This document shows, piece by piece, positions 54,223 through 62,985 of a stretch of 64,000 nucleotides of DNA. The notes under the pieces are model-generated. The model was not told where the DNA came from, searched no databases, and worked only from the letters and a program-made list of their open reading frames with translations. The DNA is from Mangrovimonas sp. TPBH4. GTDB taxonomy: Bacteria > Bacteroidota > Bacteroidia > Flavobacteriales > Flavobacteriaceae. A program made the position numbers and the translations under genes. The stretch lies in the NCBI RefSeq assembly GCF_001280505.1, contig NZ_LBIO01000040.1, forward strand, positions 124,001-188,000, given 5' to 3'. Every line of letters starts with the position of its first letter. Within the stretch, counting starts at the first letter, position 1.

Positions 54223-56236
54223 ACCACTCTGGTTCATTACTTTTTGGATGTTCACCTAAGATGTTCTTTTTCGTATATTTCTTTGCTTCTTTATTGTTTA
54301 ACTGATGTGACCACATCACTCTTTTTTCTGGATGAATTCCTTCTCCCTTACAATTGTATTCGGCATAAAAGGCATTTTTTTCTGCTTCTGGCTTCGACCA
54401 ATTATGCCAACCTTCCGGAAGAATATGCCCTTCCATTTCGCAATTCAAAAACACGGTTTGCGCATAAATACGCCACGGCCTTCCCAAATACACTTCTGTC
54501 ACACCTTTTTCTGCAGTCAACTTACAGTTTAAAAACACATATCCAAAACTTGCGCCTTGGGGTGTTGATGCTGCCGTGATATAGGAATCCTTTTTACTAT
54601 GAATTATACAATCCTCGAACAGTGCCGTAGCCCCTCCAAAAATAAAGTCAGTAGTACCATCAATATAACAGTCCTTATAATATTGCTTTCCAATCCCTGA
54701 TGCATACAAAGTATCTTGATTCCCTAAAATATTACAGTTATGTATCATAACACGATCTGAAAACACCGATAAAGCAACAGCCTGTCCAACATCACCCGAG
54801 GTATTTTGAATGGTCAAATTCCGAGCCTCAAAATCGTTAGCTTCCACCAACATGGTAGGAGTGAAAAAGGTAGAATTTCTTCCAAGATTAATTTTATCAA
54901 AATAATCATCGTAGGTGATAATTGTGTGTTCCTTACTTTCCCCAACCAATGACAGGTTAGTATTCCACTCATGCACCTTTACCTTTTCATAATACACCCC
55001 ATTTTTCACAAAAATGGTTATGCGTTCATAAGGAAAGGACTTTGTATTATTAATAGCCTCTTGAATACTGGCATATTCTCCAGAACCATCTTTAGCCACC
55101 ACCATATAACGTTCGTTCATTGGTTTTTTATGAATGATTTGCGCTTCTTTCCCGTACTTCTCTTTCCATTTTGGGTAACGTTTCAACACCTCTTTAGGTT
55201 CATTGGTGTACCACGCATAACCATTTCTTCGCTCAGCACCAATTTCAGCCATGGTGTACTTTTTAATCCCATCACGATCGCAGAAGAAAGGCCTGTTATC
55301 ATCCAATTCCATAAAACGTGCCCAAATAGCTTCAGCAGTTGCGACCTGCACCATTATTTTTTCAGTTAATTCCCCGGAATCATCATAAAACCGTTCTTCT
55401 CGCAAACCTTCAACCTTCACCCTTTTAAACCAAACCACAGCCGCATCAACAGCCTGCACAACTTCAGGGGAAGGCTGTTCTAAAGCCATTAACAGCAACA
55501 CAATATTAGCCGATTCCTTCCCACTTAAAGATGGCAATTCATAGGCCCTTGCTTTAGCAGGCGAAAAAGTTTTCTCATCATGTTGGGCACACCATCCTGT
55601 TAAAACCCCATTTTGAACATATTGTGTTTTTAATATACAGTCAATGCCCTTTTCAAAAGCAATATTAACCTTAACTAAAGTTGTTTCATCTGGTTCTATG
55701 GAATAATACCCTGACTTATTTTTTAATTCCAAAAGCAGCTTCATGATATTGGCCATGGAATCGTCATTATAGGTGATATGTGAATAATACCCCTTTTTAA
55801 GCGGATAAAACTGAGGCCAGCCTCCGATATCATATTGCGCTGCCAACAAATAATCCACGCCTTTTAGAAAAGCTTCTTTATATCTTTCATCGGGAACTTG
55901 ACGATACATTTTAGAAAGAAAACGCATTTCCTGAACCGTAGCACCATTATCTGTCGTACAGCCTTCGCCCTGAGTTTTCAACTCCTGCAACTCCTTTTTT
56001 TCTTTTGAATTCAAAGGCAAATGCATTTGGATATTTTTAGGCCAGCCGCCAATATCTCTTTGGTATAACAGAACATTTTCGGCTATTCCCGTAGCCTCTT
56101 CCGAAGCAAACCATCCACCTTCTTCCTGATAAATTATTTCCCTCCAGGATTGGTCATGCACTTGAGCTAATACGCCTAAGTTCGCCATCAAACTTATGGC
56201 TAAAAATAAAGTATAATATATCTTGGTTAATTTCAT
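54209..56236 (-). CDS. Fusion of PL10 pectate lyase and CE8 pectin methylesterase
   Basis: 675 aa with a signal peptide (MKLTKIYYTLFLAISLMANLGVLAQ). Residues ~27-350 are a pectate lyase of the Pel-15E/PL10 type: GGWPKNIQMHLPL, DNGATVQEMRFLS, YDIGGWPQFYPLKKGYYSHI and TYNDDSM. Residues ~375-660 are a CE8 pectinesterase: VVAKDGSGEYASIQEAI, GNQDTLY near 510, TTDFIFGGATALF near 530 and GRPWR near 585, i.e. both catalytic Asp regions and the Arg. One secreted polypeptide would thus remove methyl groups and cut the freed polygalacturonate. Confidence 0.9.
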   Translation of the reverse strand: MKLTKIYYTLFLAISLMANLGVLAQVHDQSWREIIYQEEGGWFASEEATGIAENVLLYQRDIGGWPKNIQMHLPLNSKEKKELQELKTQGEGCTTDNGATVQEMRFLSKMYRQVPDERYKEAFLKGVDYLLAAQYDIGGWPQFYPLKKGYYSHITYNDDSMANIMKLLLELKNKSGYYSIEPDETTLVKVNIAFEKGIDCILKTQYVQNGVLTGWCAQHDEKTFSPAKARAYELPSLSGKESANIVLLLMALEQPSPEVVQAVDAAVVWFKRVKVEGLREERFYDDSGELTEKIMVQVATAEAIWARFMELDDNRPFFCDRDGIKKYTMAEIGAERRNGYAWYTNEPKEVLKRYPKWKEKYGKEAQIIHKKPMNERYMVVAKDGSGEYASIQEAINNTKSFPYERITIFVKNGVYYEKVKVHEWNTNLSLVGESKEHTIITYDDYFDKINLGRNSTFFTPTMLVEANDFEARNLTIQNTSGDVGQAVALSVFSDRVMIHNCNILGNQDTLYASGIGKQYYKDCYIDGTTDFIFGGATALFEDCIIHSKKDSYITAASTPQGASFGYVFLNCKLTAEKGVTEVYLGRPWRIYAQTVFLNCEMEGHILPEGWHNWSKPEAEKNAFYAEYNCKGEGIHPEKRVMWSHQLNNKEAKKYTKKNILGEHPKSNEPEWYELF

Positions 56237-56251
56237 TGCAATTCAAAACTA

Positions 56252-57436
56252 TTAATCTTTCAAACTCTCTAATGGAATCCTAGTAAATTCTACATCTTCT
56301 TTATTGGTGGTATAGGAAACATACAGATACCCATCATGAACCATCGATTTGGGATAATGGTACCCCAATCGTTTGTATTTTCCTTGGAAACGCAGGGGTT
56401 GAATACCTTCCTCTCCTTTTCTAAGCATAAATGACCTATCAAAAAACTTTCCATCTTTACTCAAAGTAATTGCTAGGGGCATCCTTATTTTTGAATGGAC
56501 AGGATTATTAACCAAATACGCTGTACCATCTGGCAAATTACCGGCACTTTGTTTGGAGCGCGAATCTGGCATTTGGGTTAACATTGGACTCGTCCATGTT
56601 TCACCAAGGTCATGACTTACAGATGCCATAGAAAAAAACGAACTGAACTGATCTCTAAAAACCATCACCAACGTCTGATCGTTTTGACTAAAACAACTTG
56701 GTTCGATTTCACGAGACACATCATTTTTGGAGGAACTATTTGAAAAATCAGCTCTCGTCCAACCTATTACACCCGAAGGATCATCCGTAAAAATGGGAGC
56801 AACATGTAATCCAGGTTGAAAATGAGCCGCATTAACAATCCGTCCATTCTCCAAACTACGTGGGTCTTGCTCGAATACCCCTTGCATAGGAGAACCATCT
56901 TTCATTAATACTGGCTTTTTATCAGACCAATGCACCCCATCCACGCTCGTTTTATAATAGGCAAAACCTCCTTCGGGCACTAGTTTCGAGGGCCAAACAT
57001 TGAAATAGGCTACCAAAGTATCCCCATTTCTCCACCATCCCCCAGAGGTGCTATAACCACTGGATTGTGTCTCCGCTAACACCATTGGCTTAGACCAAGA
57101 ACGACCATCCTTACTTCTACTGTAAGCCACCCATGTATCTTCTGAATCTTCATCTTGCTTGGAGCTTTGCCATTGACAATACAAGTAGCCATTAAAAGCT
57201 GTCATAACAGCGCCGTTACTAAAATGGTCGGTACTATCGGACGGTTTAAATACCGTAAAAGTTTCAATCCCTTTTGGTGTTTTCAACCCCAAATCAGCCA
57301 CTTGCAAAGTATCGAACAAATCTGATTTCACGGAAAAAGGAAGTTCGGTAGACGAATTCACCTTGCAGCCCTGAAACAACAAGCAACAATACCCAAAGAC
57401 TAACGATGATATCAATATTGCCGTTGATTTCTTCAT
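56252..57436 (-). CDS. BNR/Asp-box repeat lipoprotein of the pectin operon
   Basis: 394 aa. Lipoprotein-type signal ending CCLLFQGC. At least four Asp-box-like repeats are visible (SRSKDGRSWSKP, SVDGVHWSDK, SHDLGETWTSP, SKDGKFFD), indicating a beta-propeller of the sialidase fold. The Asp boxes are structural and do not show sialidase activity; the catalytic Arg triad was not confirmed. Coupled to GH43 by a TAATG overlap. It is probably a glycoside hydrolase, lyase or sugar-binding protein for pectin, specificity unknown. Confidence 0.72.
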   Translation of the reverse strand: MKKSTAILISSLVFGYCCLLFQGCKVNSSTELPFSVKSDLFDTLQVADLGLKTPKGIETFTVFKPSDSTDHFSNGAVMTAFNGYLYCQWQSSKQDEDSEDTWVAYSRSKDGRSWSKPMVLAETQSSGYSTSGGWWRNGDTLVAYFNVWPSKLVPEGGFAYYKTSVDGVHWSDKKPVLMKDGSPMQGVFEQDPRSLENGRIVNAAHFQPGLHVAPIFTDDPSGVIGWTRADFSNSSSKNDVSREIEPSCFSQNDQTLVMVFRDQFSSFFSMASVSHDLGETWTSPMLTQMPDSRSKQSAGNLPDGTAYLVNNPVHSKIRMPLAITLSKDGKFFDRSFMLRKGEEGIQPLRFQGKYKRLGYHYPKSMVHDGYLYVSYTTNKEDVEFTRIPLESLKD

Positions 57437-59046
57437 TATTCGGTAAATCTAATCCAATCAATATCCACACTGCCTGCATCGTTGATAACACCATCGCGCA
57501 ATGCCAAAAAGCCTATTTTGCTTCCTATCCATTTCCCTTCCCTTGATTTAAAAGAAGTTCCTATCGATTTAAATTTCTTTCCATTTTCACTATAGAAAAA
57601 TTCACAAACACCATTTTTTCCAACCTTCACTTGAAGATAGAAGGTATTATTTTTTAATGGTACTGAAGCGTTATCCTTTTCAACACCATTTTTATCGGCA
57701 TTCATACAAGTTACCTGAGATAACATTAATTTTCCTGATTGCTGTTCCACCTTAAGATAACTATAATCCAATCCCATGATCAAAAACCCAACTTGCTCAC
57801 CATCAAAACGAGCATTGAAAGTCATTTTGGTGGTTGCCGTAAATTCTTCCGAAGGAAACTTTTGCAGTAATAAATTTGGAATTTCCATTAAATTCTGAGC
57901 TTCTCCTTTGGGCATGCAGTACATGGTATAATGTCCCATACTTGTTGGAAAACCCCAATACACTTTTGGGTTGGCATGCCACTGCCATTGCAATCCTAAA
58001 GATGGATCATTAAACTCATCAGAATCAGGAGGTGTTACTTTGGAATAAGTTGTCCCTACATTTGGTTTTTTATAAGAAGCCACAGGAACTCCAATACCGT
58101 CACCATCTTTATCCTCCCCAATAACAGGCCAGTCATCAACCCACTTCATAGGCTGTAAATGGACAATTCTACCATAAGTGCCTTTATCCTGAAAATGTAT
58201 GAACCAATCTTCTCCTGCCTGTGTTTGCACCCAAGCTCCTTGATGAGGCCCATTAATAGAAGTTTTTCCTTGATCCATTACCTTGCGCTTTTGATAAGGC
58301 CCGTAAATTTGCTTAGATCTCAACACCGTTTGCCACCCAGTTGCCACTCCACCTGCAGGTGCGAAAATATAGTAGTAGCCATTATGTTTGTAGAATTTAG
58401 GTCCTTCTATGGTTGGTTCTTCCTCATGCCCATCTATAATCATAACCTCATCGTCGTTCGCGACAGTGCCTTCAGCATTCATGGTGCAAATTACCAGTAA
58501 ACTTTTAATCCCTGCCCTACTTCCTGCAAACGCATAGGCTAAATACACTTTGCCTTCATCGTCCCAAAGAGGTGTCGGATCAATCAAACCTTTTCCGCCT
58601 TTTACCAAAATAGGTTCAGACCAATTAGCTTTAGGATCTTTAGTCTTCACCATGTAAATGCCATAATCCGGATCGGGATAATAAATGTAAAATTCACCAT
58701 CATGATATCGAATGCAGGGCGCCCATACACCATTTCCATGTTGTGGCTTATCAAACAACTCATAAGGTGGCTGTTTTGGCAATGCATAATTGATCAACTC
58801 CCAATTCACTAAATCTTTGGAATGCAAAATGGGCAAGCCAGGCACACAATTAAACGATGAAGAGGTCATATAATAATCGTCACCCACCCTTACAACATCA
58901 GGGTCGGAATAATCGGCGTGAAGGATTGGGTTTTTATAGGTTCCATCACCATTGTCCGCTACCCAAACCTGAGATAATGGTCTGGAATTTTGCGCCGAAA
59001 GCCCCAAGTATAAGCAGGATAAAAATAAACTAATTGCTAGTTTCAT
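57436..59046 (-). CDS. Glycoside hydrolase family 43
   Basis: 536 aa, signal peptide MKLAISLFLSCLYLGLSA. Five-blade propeller motifs: ADYSDPDVVRVGDDYYM with the catalytic base near D48, GLIDPTPLWDDEGKVYLAY with the middle Asp near 160, and EEPTIEGPKFYKHNGYYYI with the acid Glu near 215. A ~180-residue C-terminal beta-sandwich (from about 350) follows, as in GH43 with a C2 module. Likely an arabinofuranosidase or xylosidase on pectin side chains. Confidence 0.88.
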   Translation of the reverse strand: MKLAISLFLSCLYLGLSAQNSRPLSQVWVADNGDGTYKNPILHADYSDPDVVRVGDDYYMTSSSFNCVPGLPILHSKDLVNWELINYALPKQPPYELFDKPQHGNGVWAPCIRYHDGEFYIYYPDPDYGIYMVKTKDPKANWSEPILVKGGKGLIDPTPLWDDEGKVYLAYAFAGSRAGIKSLLVICTMNAEGTVANDDEVMIIDGHEEEPTIEGPKFYKHNGYYYIFAPAGGVATGWQTVLRSKQIYGPYQKRKVMDQGKTSINGPHQGAWVQTQAGEDWFIHFQDKGTYGRIVHLQPMKWVDDWPVIGEDKDGDGIGVPVASYKKPNVGTTYSKVTPPDSDEFNDPSLGLQWQWHANPKVYWGFPTSMGHYTMYCMPKGEAQNLMEIPNLLLQKFPSEEFTATTKMTFNARFDGEQVGFLIMGLDYSYLKVEQQSGKLMLSQVTCMNADKNGVEKDNASVPLKNNTFYLQVKVGKNGVCEFFYSENGKKFKSIGTSFKSREGKWIGSKIGFLALRDGVINDAGSVDIDWIRFTE

Positions 59047-59068
59047 AAATTTGAGGAAAGCTTTTTGA

Positions 59069-60304
59069 TTATTGATTCAACTCCAAAGCAGCCATGATAA
59101 AAGGTCCGGTTCCCTTAGGATCATTAGCTCTAATTTTTTCTCCGATGTAGTATTCAAAAGTACCGTCACGGTAAGGATTCCCTCCCAAACCTGCTACGGC
59201 ACAACACTTATTAAGATTTACCATCCCATCAGCTTCAACAGTCACAAAAGTGTCCAAAACGCCTTGAAACCCTTTTTGAGCATAGCTTAAATAAGATTTT
59301 GGCAGATAACCTTTGTTAACTCCTTTAGCCAAGGCATAGGTGAACATGCAACTACCTGTAGCCTCCAAATAGTTTCCTTGTCTTTCAGGCATGTCCAATA
59401 CTTGATACCAAGTACCGCTTTTGTCTTGATATTTGACAATAGCCTCGGCGTATTGGTTTAGGTACTTGATAATTCGCTCCCTTCCCGGGTGGGTCTCTGG
59501 CAAATAATCCAATACATCCACTAAAGCCATGCCGTACCAGCCCATACCGCGGGACCAAAAGTTTTGGGACAGACCAGTTTCCTTGTCGGCCCACTTTTGC
59601 TCTTTGCTCTCATCCCAACCATGGTAATACAATCCTGTTTTTGGATCCCTATTATATTTTTCAATCAAGTCAAATTGCAATACAATTTTGTCGAAGGTTT
59701 TTGCTGCCTCGGCACCATCCATAAATGTTGTGGTATACTTGGCATGAAAAGGCTCTGCCATAAAAACTCCGTCCAACCACATTTGGTAAGGATAGATCTT
59801 TTTATGCCAATAGCCTCCCTCTGAAGTTGTGGGTTGCCCCTCCAATTGCTTATGAAGCGTGTCCATAGCCATTTTAAATCTAGGCTCCTGCTCTTTATTG
59901 TACAAATAATACACAGCATCACCCGACTTTATCATATCCAAGTTGTAGTTACTAAGCTTATAGGTATCAATCGTTCCATCTTCAGCAATCATTCTATTGC
60001 CATAATCGTAGATGTAATCAAACAAGCGTTCATCATGATTTTGCTCGTAAACCCTAGACATGGCCTGCAACACCAAGCCGTTGGTATAGCTCCATCTTGG
60101 CTTATCCCGAAAATCGAGCTTGGTAGGATCTGGAAAACGCACAATTTCGGACAAGGCCATACGCTCAGACCATTTTAAATTCTTTGGAATTGTCATTTCT
60201 TTTTGAGGTTCTTCTGCAGTTATAACCTCCTTTTTATTTTCTTTACAGCTCATTGTCCCCATTAAAACGGCGAGAACAAGAACTGATTTTACATACTTTT
60301 TCAT
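59069..60304 (-). CDS. Unsaturated rhamnogalacturonyl hydrolase (GH105)
   Basis: 411 aa lipoprotein (GTMSC at Cys20). An (alpha/alpha)6-barrel pattern with YQMWLDGVFMAEPFHAKY carrying the catalytic Asp, GLSQNFWSRGMGWYGMALVDVL, and YRDGTFEYYIGEKIRANDPKGTG at the end. It removes the unsaturated uronic acid from lyase products. Three nt from the cupin gene. No separate GH88 is seen. Confidence 0.92.
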   Translation of the reverse strand: MKKYVKSVLVLAVLMGTMSCKENKKEVITAEEPQKEMTIPKNLKWSERMALSEIVRFPDPTKLDFRDKPRWSYTNGLVLQAMSRVYEQNHDERLFDYIYDYGNRMIAEDGTIDTYKLSNYNLDMIKSGDAVYYLYNKEQEPRFKMAMDTLHKQLEGQPTTSEGGYWHKKIYPYQMWLDGVFMAEPFHAKYTTTFMDGAEAAKTFDKIVLQFDLIEKYNRDPKTGLYYHGWDESKEQKWADKETGLSQNFWSRGMGWYGMALVDVLDYLPETHPGRERIIKYLNQYAEAIVKYQDKSGTWYQVLDMPERQGNYLEATGSCMFTYALAKGVNKGYLPKSYLSYAQKGFQGVLDTFVTVEADGMVNLNKCCAVAGLGGNPYRDGTFEYYIGEKIRANDPKGTGPFIMAALELNQ

Positions 60305-60307
60305 TTG

Positions 60308-60724
60308 TTATTTCTCATATTTTTTAATCACCAAATATTTCAATTCGGTGTCGCCGGCATTACTAATACCGTGCATGCTGTTTGACGGACAATACAAACT
60401 GGTATTGGCGCCTACCACTACTTCCTTTCCATTTAAATGAAATCTGGCTGTCCCTTCCAGAACATAAAAAAATTCATCTTCGACATGTTTATGAGGCGCA
60501 TGGGTTGATTTTCCTGGTGCCACCACACTCATTTTAATCGTCCTTCCATCTAGGAAATCCTTATCGACAAACCAATATTGATACCCCACTTTGGTAGACA
60601 CTGTTTGGTCTTTTGAAAAGGTATTGACGCAATCCTCAATAGTGAATGATGTTTCTTGTGCACAAAGCATTTGGACAACGAAAAAAAGCCCTCCAAAGAG
60701 AAACATTTGGGCACCTCTTTTCAT
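60308..60724 (-). CDS. Periplasmic cupin protein
   Basis: 138 aa with a signal peptide (FLFGGLFFVVQMLCAQ). The single cupin domain has metal ligands H78, H80 and E84 (HAPHKHVEDEFFYVLEG) and H118 (PSNSMHGISN). It resembles the KdgF-type cupins that open unsaturated uronate rings, but those are normally cytoplasmic; here export to the periplasm would place it next to GH105. Its stop is 3 nt before GH105 and its start overlaps the DUF4861 stop. Confidence 0.75.
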   Translation of the reverse strand: MKRGAQMFLFGGLFFVVQMLCAQETSFTIEDCVNTFSKDQTVSTKVGYQYWFVDKDFLDGRTIKMSVVAPGKSTHAPHKHVEDEFFYVLEGTARFHLNGKEVVVGANTSLYCPSNSMHGISNAGDTELKYLVIKKYEK

Positions 60725-61746
60725 TACAAGGTATTATTATTTAATTCTGACAAAAGCCCATCTAAATACGTCAAGAAACCTTCTTCCGTAGTAATACCTT
60801 CTTTTTCTTTTTCCCAAGCTCCTAAGAAGTAAAATGACACTGCTTCTGTTGTTGGTTTGAACACTACCAAATGGTCATGAGGTCCTTCTACAACTTGCTC
60901 CACTGTTGACTTTTTATAAAATACAGCCATCCCCAAATTATCAGGCACTAAGCTTTGCTCTCCATAAGTAGCAATGTAGGCCCAATCTGAAGTATCGCTT
61001 TCTTTCTGTATTAAATCAATTCCATCAAACTTTACAATTCCGGTACAAATTCCTGAAATCGCTTTTGAAGGCGTCATGGTATGTTTAGTCATTCTACTAT
61101 CAGGCTGAATGCTCAATTGTGATTTTAAATCGATTTTATCATCCATGGTCTTCCATCCAAAATAATCTACATTGACTACAGACATGTTTGCCATATTCTC
61201 AACATTGGCAAAGGTGGAATCCACCGCATTAAAATGCAGTACTTCCTTGCCATCATATCTTCCCAAAGAACCAACTCCCATGGATTTTCCAGCCTTTAAG
61301 ATGTCCATTCCCCAAGACTGCAATTCATGGTACGAGTCAAAACCATCTTGCCCAACTTGAGACAAGACCATCTCATCGGTTACCTTTCCAAAAATATCAA
61401 TGGCATTTCTCCAATCCAGATACAGTCTGTAACCCACTTTACTACTTTCCCAACCTGGACCTTCATAACGGATAAACCAAGAATGATCTGTATGTTGTTC
61501 AGGAACTTTTAAAGATGTTACATTTTTAAAAGACGTTCCGCCACTATATTCCTTATGATCTCTAGGACCATCTATCCACTGGCCACCTTCTGCAATAGAA
61601 ATCTCGGCATAGGTTTTAGGCGTTTCAACTACCTCTTTTACCACTTCGGTTTCTTGAGTTGCTTCTGCCTCTTTTGAAGCTGATTTATCTTTACAGGACA
61701 CCCCAAAAATCATCAACAAAAGGAGTATGGTACTTATTCTTGTCAT
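60724..61746 (-). CDS. DUF4861 lipoprotein of the pectin operon
   Basis: 340 aa. Lipoprotein signal (LLLLMIFGVSC, Cys18) followed by an acidic linker. Core pattern HTDHSWFIRYEGPGWESSKVGYRLYLDWRNAIDIFGK, GMDILKAGKSMGVGSLGRY and LVPDNLGMAVFYKK matches DUF4861, a family often found in uronic-acid polysaccharide loci. No recognised catalytic signature. Coupled to the cupin gene (TAATG). Confidence 0.78.
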   Translation of the reverse strand: MTRISTILLLLMIFGVSCKDKSASKEAEATQETEVVKEVVETPKTYAEISIAEGGQWIDGPRDHKEYSGGTSFKNVTSLKVPEQHTDHSWFIRYEGPGWESSKVGYRLYLDWRNAIDIFGKVTDEMVLSQVGQDGFDSYHELQSWGMDILKAGKSMGVGSLGRYDGKEVLHFNAVDSTFANVENMANMSVVNVDYFGWKTMDDKIDLKSQLSIQPDSRMTKHTMTPSKAISGICTGIVKFDGIDLIQKESDTSDWAYIATYGEQSLVPDNLGMAVFYKKSTVEQVVEGPHDHLVVFKPTTEAVSFYFLGAWEKEKEGITTEEGFLTYLDGLLSELNNNTL

Positions 61747-61758
61747 AATATTTTATTT

Positions 61759-62712
61759 TTAATTGTTGGAAAACACGGTTTTTAAAAATTGATCCACACT
61801 TAACAACACCTCATCAAACCAAGGCTTGAAAAGCCAAAAGGTATGCGGTGCATTGTGCATGGGTTTTATCTCATAATATATGTTATTTTGTTCTAAAATT
61901 TTAACAAACTCATCTCTTCCCGCTTGAAATCTCTCAAAGTCACTTTTTATGAAAAGTGAAGGCGGTGTTTTTCCATTGACATGCGAAAGTGCCGAAGCTT
62001 GATTCCAGATTTCAGGAAGCTCTTTGTAAGTGCCACCCAACCACTCCAAAGCTAAAGTCCCTTCTTCCGATTTCGGGTGATGAAACGCCAAAATCCCATC
62101 GATGTTAACCAAGGCCTGAACATTTGAAGAAACTGTTTCTAGAAATTTCACATCCTCAAATACTGAATTTCCATTAGTAGTGGCAATTAACGAGGCCATT
62201 TGAGCCCCCGAAGAACACCCCAAAACAGCAATCTTGGAAGCATCCACCCCGAAGGATTCCGCATTAAATCGCACATATTTTACAGCCGACTTGACATCTT
62301 TGATGCCTTCTGGGAATTGCGCTTCAAGCGACAATCGATATTCAACTGTAAAGCAAACCCATCCCCTTTCTGCCAATTGTTGGGCCAATGGCTGCTGCAT
62401 GGTTTTATTCCCAGATTTCCATCCGCCACCATGAACCAAAATAATTGCCGGCCTCAGTTCCTTTTGAGGTTTAAAAAACGCATCCAAATGTAGATCTCGA
62501 CCACCAATACTTTTATAAACAATATCTCTTTTGATTACCACTTCAGACTCAGCTTTCAATGTGACCAATTCAATTTCAGGGTATTTTTTTTGAGCTTTCA
62601 AAAAGGCACTTCGAGAAGTATAACTGGTATCCAATGGCACCCTATATTGAGCCATGGTTTGCCCCATAGCAAACAACACAACTACTATTTTTAATAAATT
62701 TCTCAAAGTCAT
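61759..62712 (-). CDS. Secreted alpha/beta-hydrolase esterase
   Basis: 317 aa from the ATG at 62712 (signal MTLRNLLKIVVVLFAMGQTMA; a TTG is two codons upstream). Oxyanion motif ILVHGGGWKSGNK, nucleophile S167 in VLGCSSGAQMA (G-x-S-x-G), acid region SLFIKSDFERFQAGRDEF, and histidine in HNAPHTFW. Carbohydrate esterase of the lipase/BD-FAE type; acetyl removal from pectin is inferred from context. Starts 19 nt after a strong hairpin. Confidence 0.82.
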   Translation of the reverse strand: MTLRNLLKIVVVLFAMGQTMAQYRVPLDTSYTSRSAFLKAQKKYPEIELVTLKAESEVVIKRDIVYKSIGGRDLHLDAFFKPQKELRPAIILVHGGGWKSGNKTMQQPLAQQLAERGWVCFTVEYRLSLEAQFPEGIKDVKSAVKYVRFNAESFGVDASKIAVLGCSSGAQMASLIATTNGNSVFEDVKFLETVSSNVQALVNIDGILAFHHPKSEEGTLALEWLGGTYKELPEIWNQASALSHVNGKTPPSLFIKSDFERFQAGRDEFVKILEQNNIYYEIKPMHNAPHTFWLFKPWFDEVLLSVDQFLKTVFSNN

Positions 62713-62730
62713 TTTCAAGTTACAGCTTTC

Positions 62731-62768
62731 AAAAAATAGGAGCTTGATATAAAATTATCAAGCTCCTA
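62731..62768 (-). terminator. Terminator-like hairpin between GH28 and the downstream operon
   Basis: On the minus strand: a 13-bp perfect stem TAGGAGCTTGATA / TATCAAGCTCCTA with a 6-nt loop, then six T. It lies ~215 nt after the GH28 stop, and only 19 nt before the next ATG, leaving no room for a new promoter after it. Confidence 0.85.
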
Positions 62769-62985
62769 CCCAACTAATTCAAATATGCAAACACTTCTAA
62801 TTGCATTTCAATTTAACCTCTAACAAATATGCAATTACAATATTATGAACAGGTTGGATGTTATGGAAAATCGGCACTACCCGACTATTGAAATCTTTTA
62901 TCTCTAAACGATCAAAATATCCCATACATACTCCTACCATACTTTAGTTACACACCCATCTACAAACCTTCATCACATCTGTTGC

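Noticed and set aside
56252-57436. Calling the BNR lipoprotein a sialidase
   Set aside because: Asp boxes define a propeller fold only, and pectin contains no sialic acid; the catalytic arginines were not confirmed.
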